Assembly (NCBI GenBank): GCA_902464485.1
Contig: CABQJJ010000041.1
Location: forward strand, 1-14,307
Direction of reading: 5' to 3'
DNA: 14,307 nucleotides
Source: an uncultured Collinsella sp.
Lineage (GTDB): Bacteria > Actinomycetota > Coriobacteriia > Coriobacteriales > Coriobacteriaceae
Part shown: piece after piece, positions 1-7,371 of the stretch
Layout of the letters: every line of letters begins with the position of its first letter
Numbering within the stretch: the stretch's first letter is position 1
Notes under the pieces: generated by a model
Databases searched by the model: none
What the model was told of the DNA's origin: nothing
The model's input: only the letters and a program-made list of their open reading frames with translations
Made by a program: the position numbers and the translations under genes

Positions 1-1151
1 CGGCCTTCGAGATGCTCTATCTGCATACGCCGGGCCGCGTTGCCGTAAGTCAGGGAGTTGAGCTGGTTCGCTGCGGTGCTAAGTCTGCCGCTGGCTTGGC
101 CAATGCTGTACTGCATAAGGTTGCGGATCACGTTGAGGACTTTGCTACTGCGTCCGATGTGGATGAGTCTGAGCGACGTTTGGTTCGTCTGTCGCGCCTG
201 ATGGGTCTACCTCGCTGGCTATGCGCTCGCATTATGGCGTCGTTTGACACTCCAGAGGGTGCGCTCGGCTTCGCCGGCAATCTGGCGCCCGCGCCGCTCG
301 CTTTGCACGAGAACGCCTTTGCAACCAAACCTGATCCGTACCTATCGCAGCTTGTGGCGCCTGTGTTCCCTGGCTGCCATGCTCCGGTCGATGCTCAGGT
401 TACGGTTGCGTCGGGCGTATTTGAGCGTGCTGCTGCCGTGGCCTCGGACCTTAACGCCCAGCTTATCGCCACGGCTGCCACGCGCCCTGGTAGCTGCCTT
501 GAGATTGGTGCCGGCCGTGGCACCAAGACCTATGTGATGATGTGCCAGGCCAAACGTGCTGGGTACGAGCGCCAGCATACCGCGCTCGATTTGCACGAGC
601 GCAAGTGCGACCAGAATCTCGCGCGACTGCATAAGGCGGGCATTCCGAGTGTTCGCACGGTTTCGGGCGATGCCTGCGAGCTCGACGAGGTGCTGACGTC
701 GTTTGACGCCATGCTTGGCAAACCTGCCCTGTTCGATACCGTGTTTATCGATGCCCCGTGCTCGGGCACCGGCACCATGCGCCGTCATCCCGAGATTCCG
801 TGGCGCCTGACCGAAAAGGATGTGACGGTTGAGCTGCCCCGCCTGCAGCTGACGATGCTCAAGGAAGCCGCCGCGCGCGTTGCTGCTGGCGGTGAGCTCA
901 TCTATGCGACGTGCTCGGTGTTTGATGAAGAGAACACGCAGGTCGTGGACGCGTTCCTTGCTTCTCCCGAGGGCGCCGGCTTTAGCGTGGCACCACTTTC
1001 CGAGGCGCAGATTCTGCAACTGTCCGATTTTGCGCAGGGTAAAAAACTGGTAGCCGTCCGCCAAAACGCCCGAGGACTTTTCCAAAGCGTGCCGGTAAAC
1101 GCCGACTCCTACGACGGCCACTTCTGCGCCAGACTAGTCCACCGTTCATAG
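1..1151 (+). CDS. rsmB: RsmB/NOP-family rRNA cytosine-C5 methyltransferase, 5'-truncated by window edge
   Basis: This enzyme transfers a methyl group from S-adenosylmethionine to carbon 5 of a cytosine, most likely in 16S rRNA. The frame is open to the left edge (Ala-Phe-Glu precede the first Met at base 12), so the true start lies outside. Counting from that Met, residues 1-45 look like the end of a NusB-like RNA-binding domain (for example AGLANAVLHKV). The methyltransferase domain follows, with a SAM-binding loop near 164-173, motif IV DAPCSGTGTMRRHPEIPW at 248-264 (Cys250) and motif VI YATCS at 298-302 (Cys301, the expected nucleophile). Both family cysteines are present. The SAM loop reads EIGAGRGTKT instead of the usual D.cAAPGGKT, so the protein is a diverged member. 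It converges on the minus-strand cluster and has no obvious functional link to it. The family call is firm; the exact target base is inferred. Confidence 0.88.
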   Translation, partial: AFEMLYLHTPGRVAVSQGVELVRCGAKSAAGLANAVLHKVADHVEDFATASDVDESERRLVRLSRLMGLPRWLCARIMASFDTPEGALGFAGNLAPAPLALHENAFATKPDPYLSQLVAPVFPGCHAPVDAQVTVASGVFERAAAVASDLNAQLIATAATRPGSCLEIGAGRGTKTYVMMCQAKRAGYERQHTALDLHERKCDQNLARLHKAGIPSVRTVSGDACELDEVLTSFDAMLGKPALFDTVFIDAPCSGTGTMRRHPEIPWRLTEKDVTVELPRLQLTMLKEAAARVAAGGELIYATCSVFDEENTQVVDAFLASPEGAGFSVAPLSEAQILQLSDFAQGKKLVAVRQNARGLFQSVPVNADSYDGHFCARLVHRS

Positions 1152-1172
1152 ACATGCCTTTGTAACACAAAG

Positions 1173-1210
1173 AAACAGCCCCGCGATCGGTGTCGGTCGC
1201 GGGGCTGTTT
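1173..1210. terminator. Bidirectional intrinsic terminator between convergent genes
   Basis: A perfect 14-bp inverted repeat: the left arm at 1173-1186 starts with AAACAGCCCCGCG and pairs with 1197-1210 across a 10-nt loop. The stem ends in AAA/TTT on both sides, so on either strand the G+C-rich core is followed by a short U run. It sits 21 nt after the rsmB stop and 5 nt beyond the stop of the opposing zinc-ribbon gene, which is where a shared terminator would be expected. Confidence 0.85.
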
Positions 1211-1215
1211 GGTTT

Positions 1216-1452
1216 CTAGTGGCTATGCGGGCAGTTGGCGCAGCAGCCGCTGGTGGCGCTGGTGCTGGATCCGCCGCTTCGCTGGTCGGTGTTGTAAAAA
1301 CCGCTGCCTTCGAACTTAATACCACTGGCCGAAAACGTCTTGGCGGCTGGAGCGCCGCAGCTGGGGCACATGACCTCGGGACTCTCGGACATGGGGTGCT
1401 CAACTTCAAACACGTTGCCGCAGCTCGAGCACTTGTAATCGTAGCGTGCCAT
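1216..1452 (-). CDS. FmdB-type putative regulatory zinc-ribbon protein
   Basis: A 78-residue protein starting MARYDYKCSSCGNVFEV, the classic opening of the FmdB zinc-ribbon family. The family is named after a putative regulator of a methylotroph formamidase operon, and its molecular role is mostly unknown. Two CxxC knuckles (Cys8/Cys11 and Cys29/Cys32) should bind one zinc ion, followed by the family-typical segment KFEGSGFYNTD. The last nine residues add Cys70, Cys71, Cys74, His76 and His78, which could form a second metal site. The start is supported by AAGGAAG about five bases upstream on the minus strand. It follows the GH13-GH77 gene by 88 nt across a terminator-like hairpin, so it may depend on readthrough or on an unseen promoter. 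The family is certain; the function is unknown. Confidence 0.9.
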   Translation of the reverse strand: MARYDYKCSSCGNVFEVEHPMSESPEVMCPSCGAPAAKTFSASGIKFEGSGFYNTDQRSGGSSTSATSGCCANCPHSH

Positions 1453-1474
1453 AATACTTCCTTTTCAGCACAAA

Positions 1475-1496
1475 GCGGGCAGATCGCTCTGCCCGC
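1475..1496 (-). terminator. Terminator-like hairpin after the GH13-GH77 gene
   Basis: A 9-bp perfect stem pairs 1475-1483 with 1488-1496 around a 4-nt loop. On the minus-strand RNA the loop reads GCGA, a stable GNRA tetraloop, and the stem is followed by UUUGUG, a short U-rich run. It starts 45 nt beyond the stop of the GH13-GH77 gene and ends just before the ribosome-binding site of the zinc-ribbon gene. The U tract is weak, so partial termination with readthrough into the small gene is possible. Confidence 0.6.
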
Positions 1497-1540
1497 AAAA
1501 ATTCAAACGTCTGTAACTGTACCCTATATCGGGCGTTTTA

Positions 1541-4500
1541 TCACGCCTCGCCCCAGAATCTATGGGTGTTGCGCAGGAGCTGCGCAGTTTTGCCCTCGGC
1601 GGCCGCAACGTCGGCCTCGTCAGCCTGCCAGGTCCAGTTGCCCGTGGCCACGCCCGGTACGTTCATGCGCGAGTCGTCGCCAAGCCCCAGGATATCCTGC
1701 AGCGGCATCATCACCAGGGGAGCGTCGCTTGCCAGCGCGTCGCTCATCAGCTTGGCCGCCACCTCAACACCGCTCGGTTCATCGCCGCCCGCAAAGGAGT
1801 GCGTGCACCAACCGGCCAGCGTCGATGTATCGTGCGTCGAGGTGTATAGGATCTTGCCAGGCGTGGGGTGCACGCCGCAACGAACGTCGTAGTCGCTAAA
1901 CTCCAACACGTCCATGCCGGGGAAGCCGCAGGTCGAAGCCATGGCGCGAACGCCGGGCGTCAAATAGCCTAGGTCCTCGGCGATAAAGTTGAGCGGACCC
2001 AGCTCGTCGTAGGCGGTCTGGAACAGGTCCTTGCCCGGTCCCGCCAGCCAGCGACCGTCTGCGCAGGCCTTGCCCGCGGGGATACTAAAGTAGCTGTGGA
2101 AGCCCAGGAAGTGATCCAGGCGCACGCGGTCGTAGAGCGAAAACGCACGACGCAGACGATCCATCCACCAGCTATAGCCGTTCTGCTTCATGTGGTCCCA
2201 GCGGAACGTCGGGTTGCCCCACACCTGGCCCTCGGGCGCAAAGTTGTCGGGCGGCGCACCGGAGATCTCGATTGCCTTGCCGGTATCGGACAGCCAGAAG
2301 TTTTCGGGTTCGCTCCACGCATCGGCCGAATCATCGGACACGTACATGGGAATATCGCCGATGACTTCGATGCCCTTCTTGTGCGCATAGTTCATGAGCT
2401 CGCACCAAGCCAGGTCAAAGCGGTACTGCATGTACGCCTGAAGCTCGGCCTCGTCGTGGAAGCGCTTGTCATCGATCAGATGCTCGTTGTAGCGCGCGAC
2501 ATCTGCCGGCCAATCGTGGCGCGACTCGCCCTCAAAGTACTTCTTAACGGCCATGTAGATGCAGTACTTCTCGAGCCAATCGGCATTGCGATGTTTAAAC
2601 GCGGTATACAGCGGATCGGCATCCTCGCCGCCGCGGGCCTTCCAGACAGCAAAGTCGGCGGCCAGCTCCTCGTGACTCTCGGGCAGTAGGTCGATGTTGC
2701 CCGCAAAAGCCGAGGGCCCGGCATAGGGGGAGCGGAAGAAATCCGTCGGGTTGACGGGCAGGACCTGCCAGTAGCGCATGCCCATGGCGACCAGGTGGTC
2801 GATAAAGCGACGCGTGGGTGCGCCGATCGTACCCGGCTTGCCATCGTCGGTGGGCACCGAGGTGATATGGCACACGACACCCGCGCCGTGATCGAGCGGC
2901 TCCTGCAGGCGCTGCTCGGCATGGTGATAAATGATCGACGAGCCCAGCGGATACAGATCGAGCGTGACCGTGCCGTTGTGGATCTCGCACTCGTGACCGC
3001 TGATCACGTCACTTGCGCATTCGCCGAACGCCGGAATCGTTACGCGGTGCGAATTGCGCAGGCTTCGGTTGATGATAACCGTCGCGGACTCGCCATTCTT
3101 GCCCGTGCGGTTGTATGCCAGCACCTCGTCGTTAAGCGCGAAGGCCTTGATCTCGCCGTCGATCATAAATGGCAGTGCGCGGCGTACGGCGGAGGCGTTC
3201 TTGACAATTGCTAGCGTGTCGAAGTCGTGCAGTTGGTCCTTGGTCGGCAGGGTGCGGCGGTTGCCCGGATCGGTAAGGCCCTCCAGGCCGTACTCGTCGC
3301 CGTAGTAGATCGAAGGCACGCCGGGGAAGGTCATCTGCATGAGCGTTGCAAGCCAAAAACGGCTCTTGGCCAGGCCCATCGAGTTCTCGTCCAGGCGCCA
3401 CTTGCTGCGCTCGCACTCGGGCAGCTGCGACTCGTCGGGGCCGCCGCCGAGCACCGAGATGATGCGCGGGCGGTCGTGGCTCGACAGCAGGTTGAGCGCG
3501 CAGGACAGGGCTTCGCGCGGATAATTCTCGCGCAGGGTTTCGATATCCTCGGCTGCCTGGTAGGCATTCTTGTAGCCCATCAAAAAACCGATGACCATGT
3601 CACGGAAGGGATAATCCATAGCAGAGTCCAGCTCGGAACCCTGCAGGTAGCGGCGCAGATGGCCATAGCTGATCTTATTGGAGGCGTCTTCCCAGACTTC
3701 GCCGAGCAACAAAGCATCAGGCTTTTCGGCAAGTACGGCCTTCTTGATCTGGGCCAGGAAGTCGTCGGAAAGCTCGTCAGCGACGTCCAGGCGCCAACCA
3801 TGGGCACCGGCGCGCAGCCATTTGCGGATCACGCCGTCCTTGCCCAGGAGCCGCTCGCGCACCAGCTCAGACTTCTCGTTGATAGCCGGCATGTTGCCCA
3901 CGCCCCACCAGCAGTCGTACGAGCCGTCCTCGTGGAAGGTAAACGCATCGCGCCACGGCGAATCCTCGCTTTGCCAGGCACCCACGCCGGGGTAGTTGCC
4001 GTAGCGGTTGAAATAGATCGAATCGTCGCCCGTGTGGTTGAATACGCCGTCCAGGATGATGGAGATGCCCAGCTTCTCGGCTGCCTGGCACAGCTCGGTA
4101 AAGTCCTGCTCGGTGCCCAGGATTGGGTCGATCTTGGTGTAGTCGGCCGTGTCGTAGCGGTGGTTGCTCGCGGCTTCAAAGATGGGGTTGAGGTAGATGG
4201 CCGTAAAGCCCAGCTCGGCGATGCGGGGCAGGTCTTCCTGGATGCCCTTGAGAGAGCCGCCGTAGAAGTCCCAGGTCTTGATGGAGCCGTCCTCGGCGCG
4301 CTCGTACACGGGCGGCTCGTTCCAGTCCTCGACCATCCGGCGCTGAATGCCCTTGCGCGGTTTTTCGAGTTGGGCCATTGTGCGCTCGCGCCAATGCTCG
4401 TCACGGGCGTAGCGGTCGGGAAAGATTTGGTAGACCATACCACGCTCGTACCAGGCGGGTCGGTTCTCGCGGTGTTTGTAGACGGTAATCTGGAAGGACG

Positions 4501-4837
4501 GCACCTCGGCGTAGTCGTAGGTTACGCCCTCGCCGCCGGTGCGGCCCTGCGGTGCGCCCAGGCGAACCTCGGGCTGGCCTTCGATATTGCAAATAAAGCT
4601 GTACCACACAAGACACGGTCCAGCGCATTTGAGCTCGCCGGTAAAAATGCCATCGCCCTCGTGCTCCATCGGGATCAGGGTCTCGCCGACTCCATCGACC
4701 CAGGTACGCAGAGTGAGTGTTGCCTGGTTAGGATCGGCATCCTCCAAAATCACCGAGAGTGCAACGGAAGTTCCAGTGGTCACAGCGCCAAACGGAGTGC
4801 GAAACTGCGGCAGACGGCTGTTGTGTATCAATCTCAT
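1541..4837 (-). CDS. Fused GH13 debranching (GlgX/neopullulanase-like) and GH77 4-alpha-glucanotransferase (MalQ-like) enzyme
   Basis: A 1098-residue two-enzyme protein for glycogen and maltodextrin breakdown, cytoplasmic with no signal peptide. Residues 1-120 form a beta-rich N-terminal domain of the kind that precedes such GH13 enzymes. The GH13 barrel spans about 127-545: region I DGVFNH at 263-268, region V MPAIN at 316-320, nucleophile Asp351 in GWRLDVADE, acid/base Glu380 in GEVW, and third Asp455 in SSHD. Region V resembles neopullulanase or cyclomaltodextrinase, so alpha-1,6 cleavage is likely but not proven. Residues 648-1098 are GH77, with the SPY..PSAFAGN acceptor-side motif at 703-714, nucleophile Asp908 in VRLDHF, Glu954 in IAEDLG and Asp1003 in STHDTST. 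Both active sites look intact. The start has only a weak GGACC upstream, but the N-terminus is typical. It lies 219 nt downstream of glgA behind a candidate promoter, suggesting separate control. Confidence 0.9.
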   Translation of the reverse strand: MRLIHNSRLPQFRTPFGAVTTGTSVALSVILEDADPNQATLTLRTWVDGVGETLIPMEHEGDGIFTGELKCAGPCLVWYSFICNIEGQPEVRLGAPQGRTGGEGVTYDYAEVPSFQITVYKHRENRPAWYERGMVYQIFPDRYARDEHWRERTMAQLEKPRKGIQRRMVEDWNEPPVYERAEDGSIKTWDFYGGSLKGIQEDLPRIAELGFTAIYLNPIFEAASNHRYDTADYTKIDPILGTEQDFTELCQAAEKLGISIILDGVFNHTGDDSIYFNRYGNYPGVGAWQSEDSPWRDAFTFHEDGSYDCWWGVGNMPAINEKSELVRERLLGKDGVIRKWLRAGAHGWRLDVADELSDDFLAQIKKAVLAEKPDALLLGEVWEDASNKISYGHLRRYLQGSELDSAMDYPFRDMVIGFLMGYKNAYQAAEDIETLRENYPREALSCALNLLSSHDRPRIISVLGGGPDESQLPECERSKWRLDENSMGLAKSRFWLATLMQMTFPGVPSIYYGDEYGLEGLTDPGNRRTLPTKDQLHDFDTLAIVKNASAVRRALPFMIDGEIKAFALNDEVLAYNRTGKNGESATVIINRSLRNSHRVTIPAFGECASDVISGHECEIHNGTVTLDLYPLGSSIIYHHAEQRLQEPLDHGAGVVCHITSVPTDDGKPGTIGAPTRRFIDHLVAMGMRYWQVLPVNPTDFFRSPYAGPSAFAGNIDLLPESHEELAADFAVWKARGGEDADPLYTAFKHRNADWLEKYCIYMAVKKYFEGESRHDWPADVARYNEHLIDDKRFHDEAELQAYMQYRFDLAWCELMNYAHKKGIEVIGDIPMYVSDDSADAWSEPENFWLSDTGKAIEISGAPPDNFAPEGQVWGNPTFRWDHMKQNGYSWWMDRLRRAFSLYDRVRLDHFLGFHSYFSIPAGKACADGRWLAGPGKDLFQTAYDELGPLNFIAEDLGYLTPGVRAMASTCGFPGMDVLEFSDYDVRCGVHPTPGKILYTSTHDTSTLAGWCTHSFAGGDEPSGVEVAAKLMSDALASDAPLVMMPLQDILGLGDDSRMNVPGVATGNWTWQADEADVAAAEGKTAQLLRNTHRFWGEA

Positions 4838-4898
4838 AGTACGGTCCAGTTCAATAGAATCACGGCCTGCGGGCCATGGGCTTTACGCACAGGATATA

Positions 4899-4926
4899 AG
4901 TATATCTGTTGTACACAGGGTGTATA
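4899..4926 (-). promoter_or_regulatory. Candidate sigma70-type promoter for the GH13-GH77 gene
   Basis: On the minus strand a -10-like TATACT (4899-4904, five of six consensus bases) follows a -35-like TATACA (4921-4926, four of six) with a 16-bp spacer, about 60 nt upstream of the start codon. The surroundings are clearly AT-richer than the coding DNA. An imperfect inverted repeat overlaps the -35 box. This is visual matching only; no transcript data support it. Confidence 0.4.
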
Positions 4927-4933
4927 AACAACA
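4907..4933. repeat. Imperfect inverted repeat overlapping the -35 region, possible operator
   Basis: The outer arms TGTTGT (4907-4912) and ACAACA (4928-4933) are perfect reverse complements. Allowing a small insertion in the right arm, TGTTGTACAC pairs with GTGTA...CAACA. The element covers the spacer and -35 box of the candidate promoter for the GH13-GH77 gene. A repressor site, for example for a maltose/starch regulator, would fit the location, but no known operator consensus is recognised. Confidence 0.3.
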
Positions 4934-4992
4934 TCCGTTTACCATCGGCGAACGGTTGTCCTAGAAAATCGTTTTACCAACTATCTACAGAG

Positions 4993-5019
4993 AAGGGACG
5001 CCCGGTTGGAGCGCCCCTT
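4993..5019 (-). terminator. Stem-loop downstream of glgA, possible terminator
   Basis: The 9-nt arms AAGGGACGC (4993-5001) and GCGCCCCTT (5011-5019) enclose a 9-nt loop. The one mismatch on the plus strand becomes a G-U pair in minus-strand RNA, so the structure is better on the strand that is transcribed. It lies about 37 nt after the glgA stop. No clear U tract follows on the minus strand, which lowers confidence that it terminates efficiently. Confidence 0.4.
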
Positions 5020-5056
5020 GTTTAGGGTTTTGATTAGGTTTTAGATCGTCTGTGGG

Positions 5057-7312
5057 CTAGCGGCGCTTGCGGGTGGCTGTTGCCTTGCGGACGGACGTCT
5101 TCTTGGATGGCGCCTTTTCCACGGTCGTGGCGGCAGGGGAGACCGGGGCCTCCTTGGCGGGCTCGGTCTTTGCCGTTGCCTTCGGAGCGGTCTTGACCTC
5201 AGCGGCCTTCGGTGCCGGCTCGGCCTTTACTGCGGGCTTGTCCTCGGCTTTAGCCTCTGCCTTGGGAGCGACTGTCTTGGTCGTGGTCTTTTTGGCCGTC
5301 GTCGTAGAGCGCTTGCGCGTGGTGGTCTTGGCGGCCGGCTTTGCCTCGACGGGCGTCTCCTCGACTTTGGCGGCCGGCTTTGCGGCTGCCTTGGTCGTGG
5401 CGGCCTTCGTGGTCGTCGACTTCGTTGCCGTGGTCTTCTTGGCAGCTGTTGCCTTCTTGGCGGTCGCGGTCGTCTTCTTGGCAGCGGTCTTGGCCGGTGC
5501 CTTGACGGCAGGCTTTGCCTCGACGGCGGCCTCAGCCTTTACCTCGGGAGCAGTCTCGACATCGGCGGCCTTCTTGGCAGTTGCGGTGGTGCGCTTGCGC
5601 GTGGTCGTTTTCTTGGCAGCGGTGGTCTTGCTCGCAGCGGCCTTTGTGGTCGTGGCCTTCTTAGCCGTCGTTTTACGAGTCGTGGTTTTCTTTGCCGCAG
5701 GCTTCGCAGCGGGCTTCACCTCAGGCTCGGCCTTTGCGGGCTCAGCCTCAACCGGCTTCTCTTCGGCTTTGGGCTCCGGCTCCGGCTCAGCGGCCACCGG
5801 CTCAGCAACAGCCTCAGGTTCGTCGACAACCGCCACCGGGCGCTCAATCTCCGGGTGCATAAAGAAGTACAGGTCCAGATACTTATCGGCCGAACGCGTC
5901 CAGCTAAAGTCCTGGCTCATGGCCTGCGTGACCAGCTGGTTCCAGGCATCGCGGTTGTCCCAGAACAGGCGTGCCGCGCGGAACACGGCGTCGCCCATCT
6001 CGTCACCGTTAAAGTTGCTAAACGAGAAGCCCGTGCCCTCGCCGGTAAACTCGTTATACGGGATCACGGTGTCCTTCAGACCGCCGGTCTCGCGCACTAT
6101 GGGCAGGGTGCCGTAGCGCATGGCGATGATCTGCGACAGGCCGCAGGGCTCAAACTTCGACGGCATCAGGAACATGTCGGCGGCGGCATACATGCGCTGC
6201 GAGAGCGCGGGATCGAACTCGATGCGTGCAGCCATGGTGCCGGGGTACTTGTCCTGGAAGTAGCGCAGTCCGTCCTCGTAGTCGCGGTCACCGGTACCCA
6301 GCACGGCCACCTGCACGCCGCCGGCCAGAATGCGGTCGAGCGCGTACATGACCAAGTCCATGCCCTTTTGGCGCGTCAGGCGCGTGACCATCACCATGAG
6401 CGGGCGGTCGTCGCGAACCTCGAGCCCCAACTCTTCCTGCAGCTTTGCCTTGCACACGGCCTTGCCGGAACGGTCCTCCACGGTGTAGTTGGCGGCAATT
6501 CGCTTGTCGGTCGCCGGGTCAAAGCCTGCCACATCAATGCCGTTGAGGATGCCCTGCAGCGCATAGGAGCGCTCGCGCAGCACGCCGTCCAGGCCCTCGC
6601 CAAACTCGGGCGTCTGGATTTCGTTGGCATAGGTGGGACTTACCGTGGTGATGGCGTCGGCATAGCGCAGCGCGCCCAGCATGTAGTTGACGCTGCAGGC
6701 GTCGCAACGCAGCTGCGAGGCGGCCGCGGGAATATGCGCCACACCCAGGATGTCCTCCATCACGGTGTCGCTAAACTGCCCCTGGAACGCCACATTGTGG
6801 ATCGAGAACACGGTCTTGACGCGGTCGTACAGCGGCAGGCCCTGGTAGAACTCGCGCAAAAACACGGGCGCCAGTGCCGTCTGCCAGTCGTTGCAGTGCA
6901 GGATGTCGCACTCAAAGCCGGCCGGCAGGTGCTGCAGGCTCTCGGTGATGGCCTTGGAGAAGAACGCAAAGCGTTCGCCGTCGTCAAAGAAGCCGTATGG
7001 ATAGTCGCGCGCAAAGTAGCGCTCGTTGTCGATGAACATATAGGTGACGCCGTCGTGCTCGAGCTTCTCGAGCCCGCAGTACTCGTTACGCCAGCCCAGG
7101 CTTACGTAAAAATCGGCAAAGTGCTCCATCTGCGCCTTGTACTCGTCCTTGATGGTGGCGTACTTGGGCACCATCACGATGACTTCGGCGCCGGCGCGCA
7201 CAAGCGCCGCGGGCAGCGAGCCCGCCACGTCGCCCAGGCCGCCGGTCTTAACAAACGGTGCACACTCGGCCGAGGCAAACACGATCTGCATCTTTTTGCT
7301 GGTTTGTGCCAT
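5057..7312 (-). CDS. glgA: Glycogen synthase (ADP-glucose, GT5) with long basic C-terminal tail
   Basis: Transfers glucose from ADP-glucose to the ends of alpha-1,4-glucan chains. Met at 7312 was chosen (751 residues): GGGAG lies 5 nt upstream of it, whereas the Met four codons earlier (7324) has no such site. In this numbering the GT5 N-domain has KTGGLGDV at 22-29 (ADP-glucose binding, Lys22) and FSIHNVAFQG around His172. The GT1-like C-domain has VTRLTRQKG with Arg311 and Lys316, and EPCGLSQ with Glu388. The catalytic part ends near residue 486, the normal size for GlgA. About 260 extra residues follow: an acidic Pro/Glu linker (about 496-532), then a Lys/Ala/Thr/Pro-rich segment to the end with recurring TTTRK motifs. 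It is the last gene of the glgBPCDA run, 90 nt after glgD, with a strong hairpin between them. Enzyme identity is very secure; the role of the tail is unknown. Confidence 0.95.
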   Translation of the reverse strand: MAQTSKKMQIVFASAECAPFVKTGGLGDVAGSLPAALVRAGAEVIVMVPKYATIKDEYKAQMEHFADFYVSLGWRNEYCGLEKLEHDGVTYMFIDNERYFARDYPYGFFDDGERFAFFSKAITESLQHLPAGFECDILHCNDWQTALAPVFLREFYQGLPLYDRVKTVFSIHNVAFQGQFSDTVMEDILGVAHIPAAASQLRCDACSVNYMLGALRYADAITTVSPTYANEIQTPEFGEGLDGVLRERSYALQGILNGIDVAGFDPATDKRIAANYTVEDRSGKAVCKAKLQEELGLEVRDDRPLMVMVTRLTRQKGMDLVMYALDRILAGGVQVAVLGTGDRDYEDGLRYFQDKYPGTMAARIEFDPALSQRMYAAADMFLMPSKFEPCGLSQIIAMRYGTLPIVRETGGLKDTVIPYNEFTGEGTGFSFSNFNGDEMGDAVFRAARLFWDNRDAWNQLVTQAMSQDFSWTRSADKYLDLYFFMHPEIERPVAVVDEPEAVAEPVAAEPEPEPKAEEKPVEAEPAKAEPEVKPAAKPAAKKTTTRKTTAKKATTTKAAASKTTAAKKTTTRKRTTATAKKAADVETAPEVKAEAAVEAKPAVKAPAKTAAKKTTATAKKATAAKKTTATKSTTTKAATTKAAAKPAAKVEETPVEAKPAAKTTTRKRSTTTAKKTTTKTVAPKAEAKAEDKPAVKAEPAPKAAEVKTAPKATAKTEPAKEAPVSPAATTVEKAPSKKTSVRKATATRKRR
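5060..5842 (-). other. Low-complexity DNA encoding the histone H1-like tail of GlgA
   Basis: This stretch encodes roughly residues 491-751 of GlgA. By hand count the last 225 residues hold about 50 Lys and 9 Arg against about 18 acidic residues, with most of the rest Ala, Thr, Pro and Val. The DNA carries dispersed direct repeats, such as a 15-nt copy of GCGCTTGCGCGTGGT at 5309-5323 and again at 5591-5605, with a near copy at about 5061. Composition resembles lysine-rich bacterial histone-like proteins and tails (AlgP/H1 type). It contains no recognised folded domain. Confidence 0.8.
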
Positions 7313-7317
7313 TTTGT

Positions 7318-7322
7318 CTCCC
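7318..7322 (-). promoter_or_regulatory. Shine-Dalgarno site that sets the glgA start
   Basis: GGGAG on the minus strand lies 5 nt before the ATG at 7312 and actually includes bases of the upstream in-frame ATG at 7324. The bases before that upstream ATG show no purine-rich site. The MAQTSKKMQI start is therefore preferred over the four-residue longer form. Confidence 0.7.
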
Positions 7323-7335
7323 ATGTTGCAATTCG

Positions 7336-7371
7336 AGAGTAGCCGCCTGGCGCTAACCGGGCGGCTACTCT
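7336..7371 (-). other. Perfect 12-bp stem-loop between glgD and glgA
   Basis: Arms 7336-7347 (starting AGAGTAGCCGCC) and 7360-7371 are perfect reverse complements around a 12-nt loop. The stem occupies nearly half of the 90-nt gap between the glgD stop and the glgA start and ends 13 nt before the glgA ribosome-binding site. No U run follows on the minus strand, so a classical terminator is unlikely. An mRNA-processing, stability or translation-control element is more plausible. The structure is seen directly; the role is inferred. Confidence 0.6.

Noticed and set aside
3227..4927. 566-codon open frame on the plus strand opposite the GH13-GH77 gene
   Set aside because: The real gene on the other strand shows full catalytic motifs throughout. 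The antisense frame gives no recognisable motif and reflects stop-poor GC-rich codon use.
5060..5842. GlgA tail as a frameshift or a separate fused histone gene
   Set aside because: The frame runs uninterrupted from the catalytic domain to the stop, with no ribosome-binding site or start at the junction. GlgB shows the same design, so error is unlikely.
5067..6116. 349-codon Ala/Val-rich plus-strand frame opposite the GlgA tail
   Set aside because: It looks membrane-like only because it is the complement of Lys/Ala/Thr codons; no ribosome-binding site or domain was seen, and it mirrors the low-complexity tail.
5855..7342. 495-codon plus-strand frame opposite glgA
   Set aside because: Covered by the clear GT5 catalytic domain on the minus strand; the translation has no family features.
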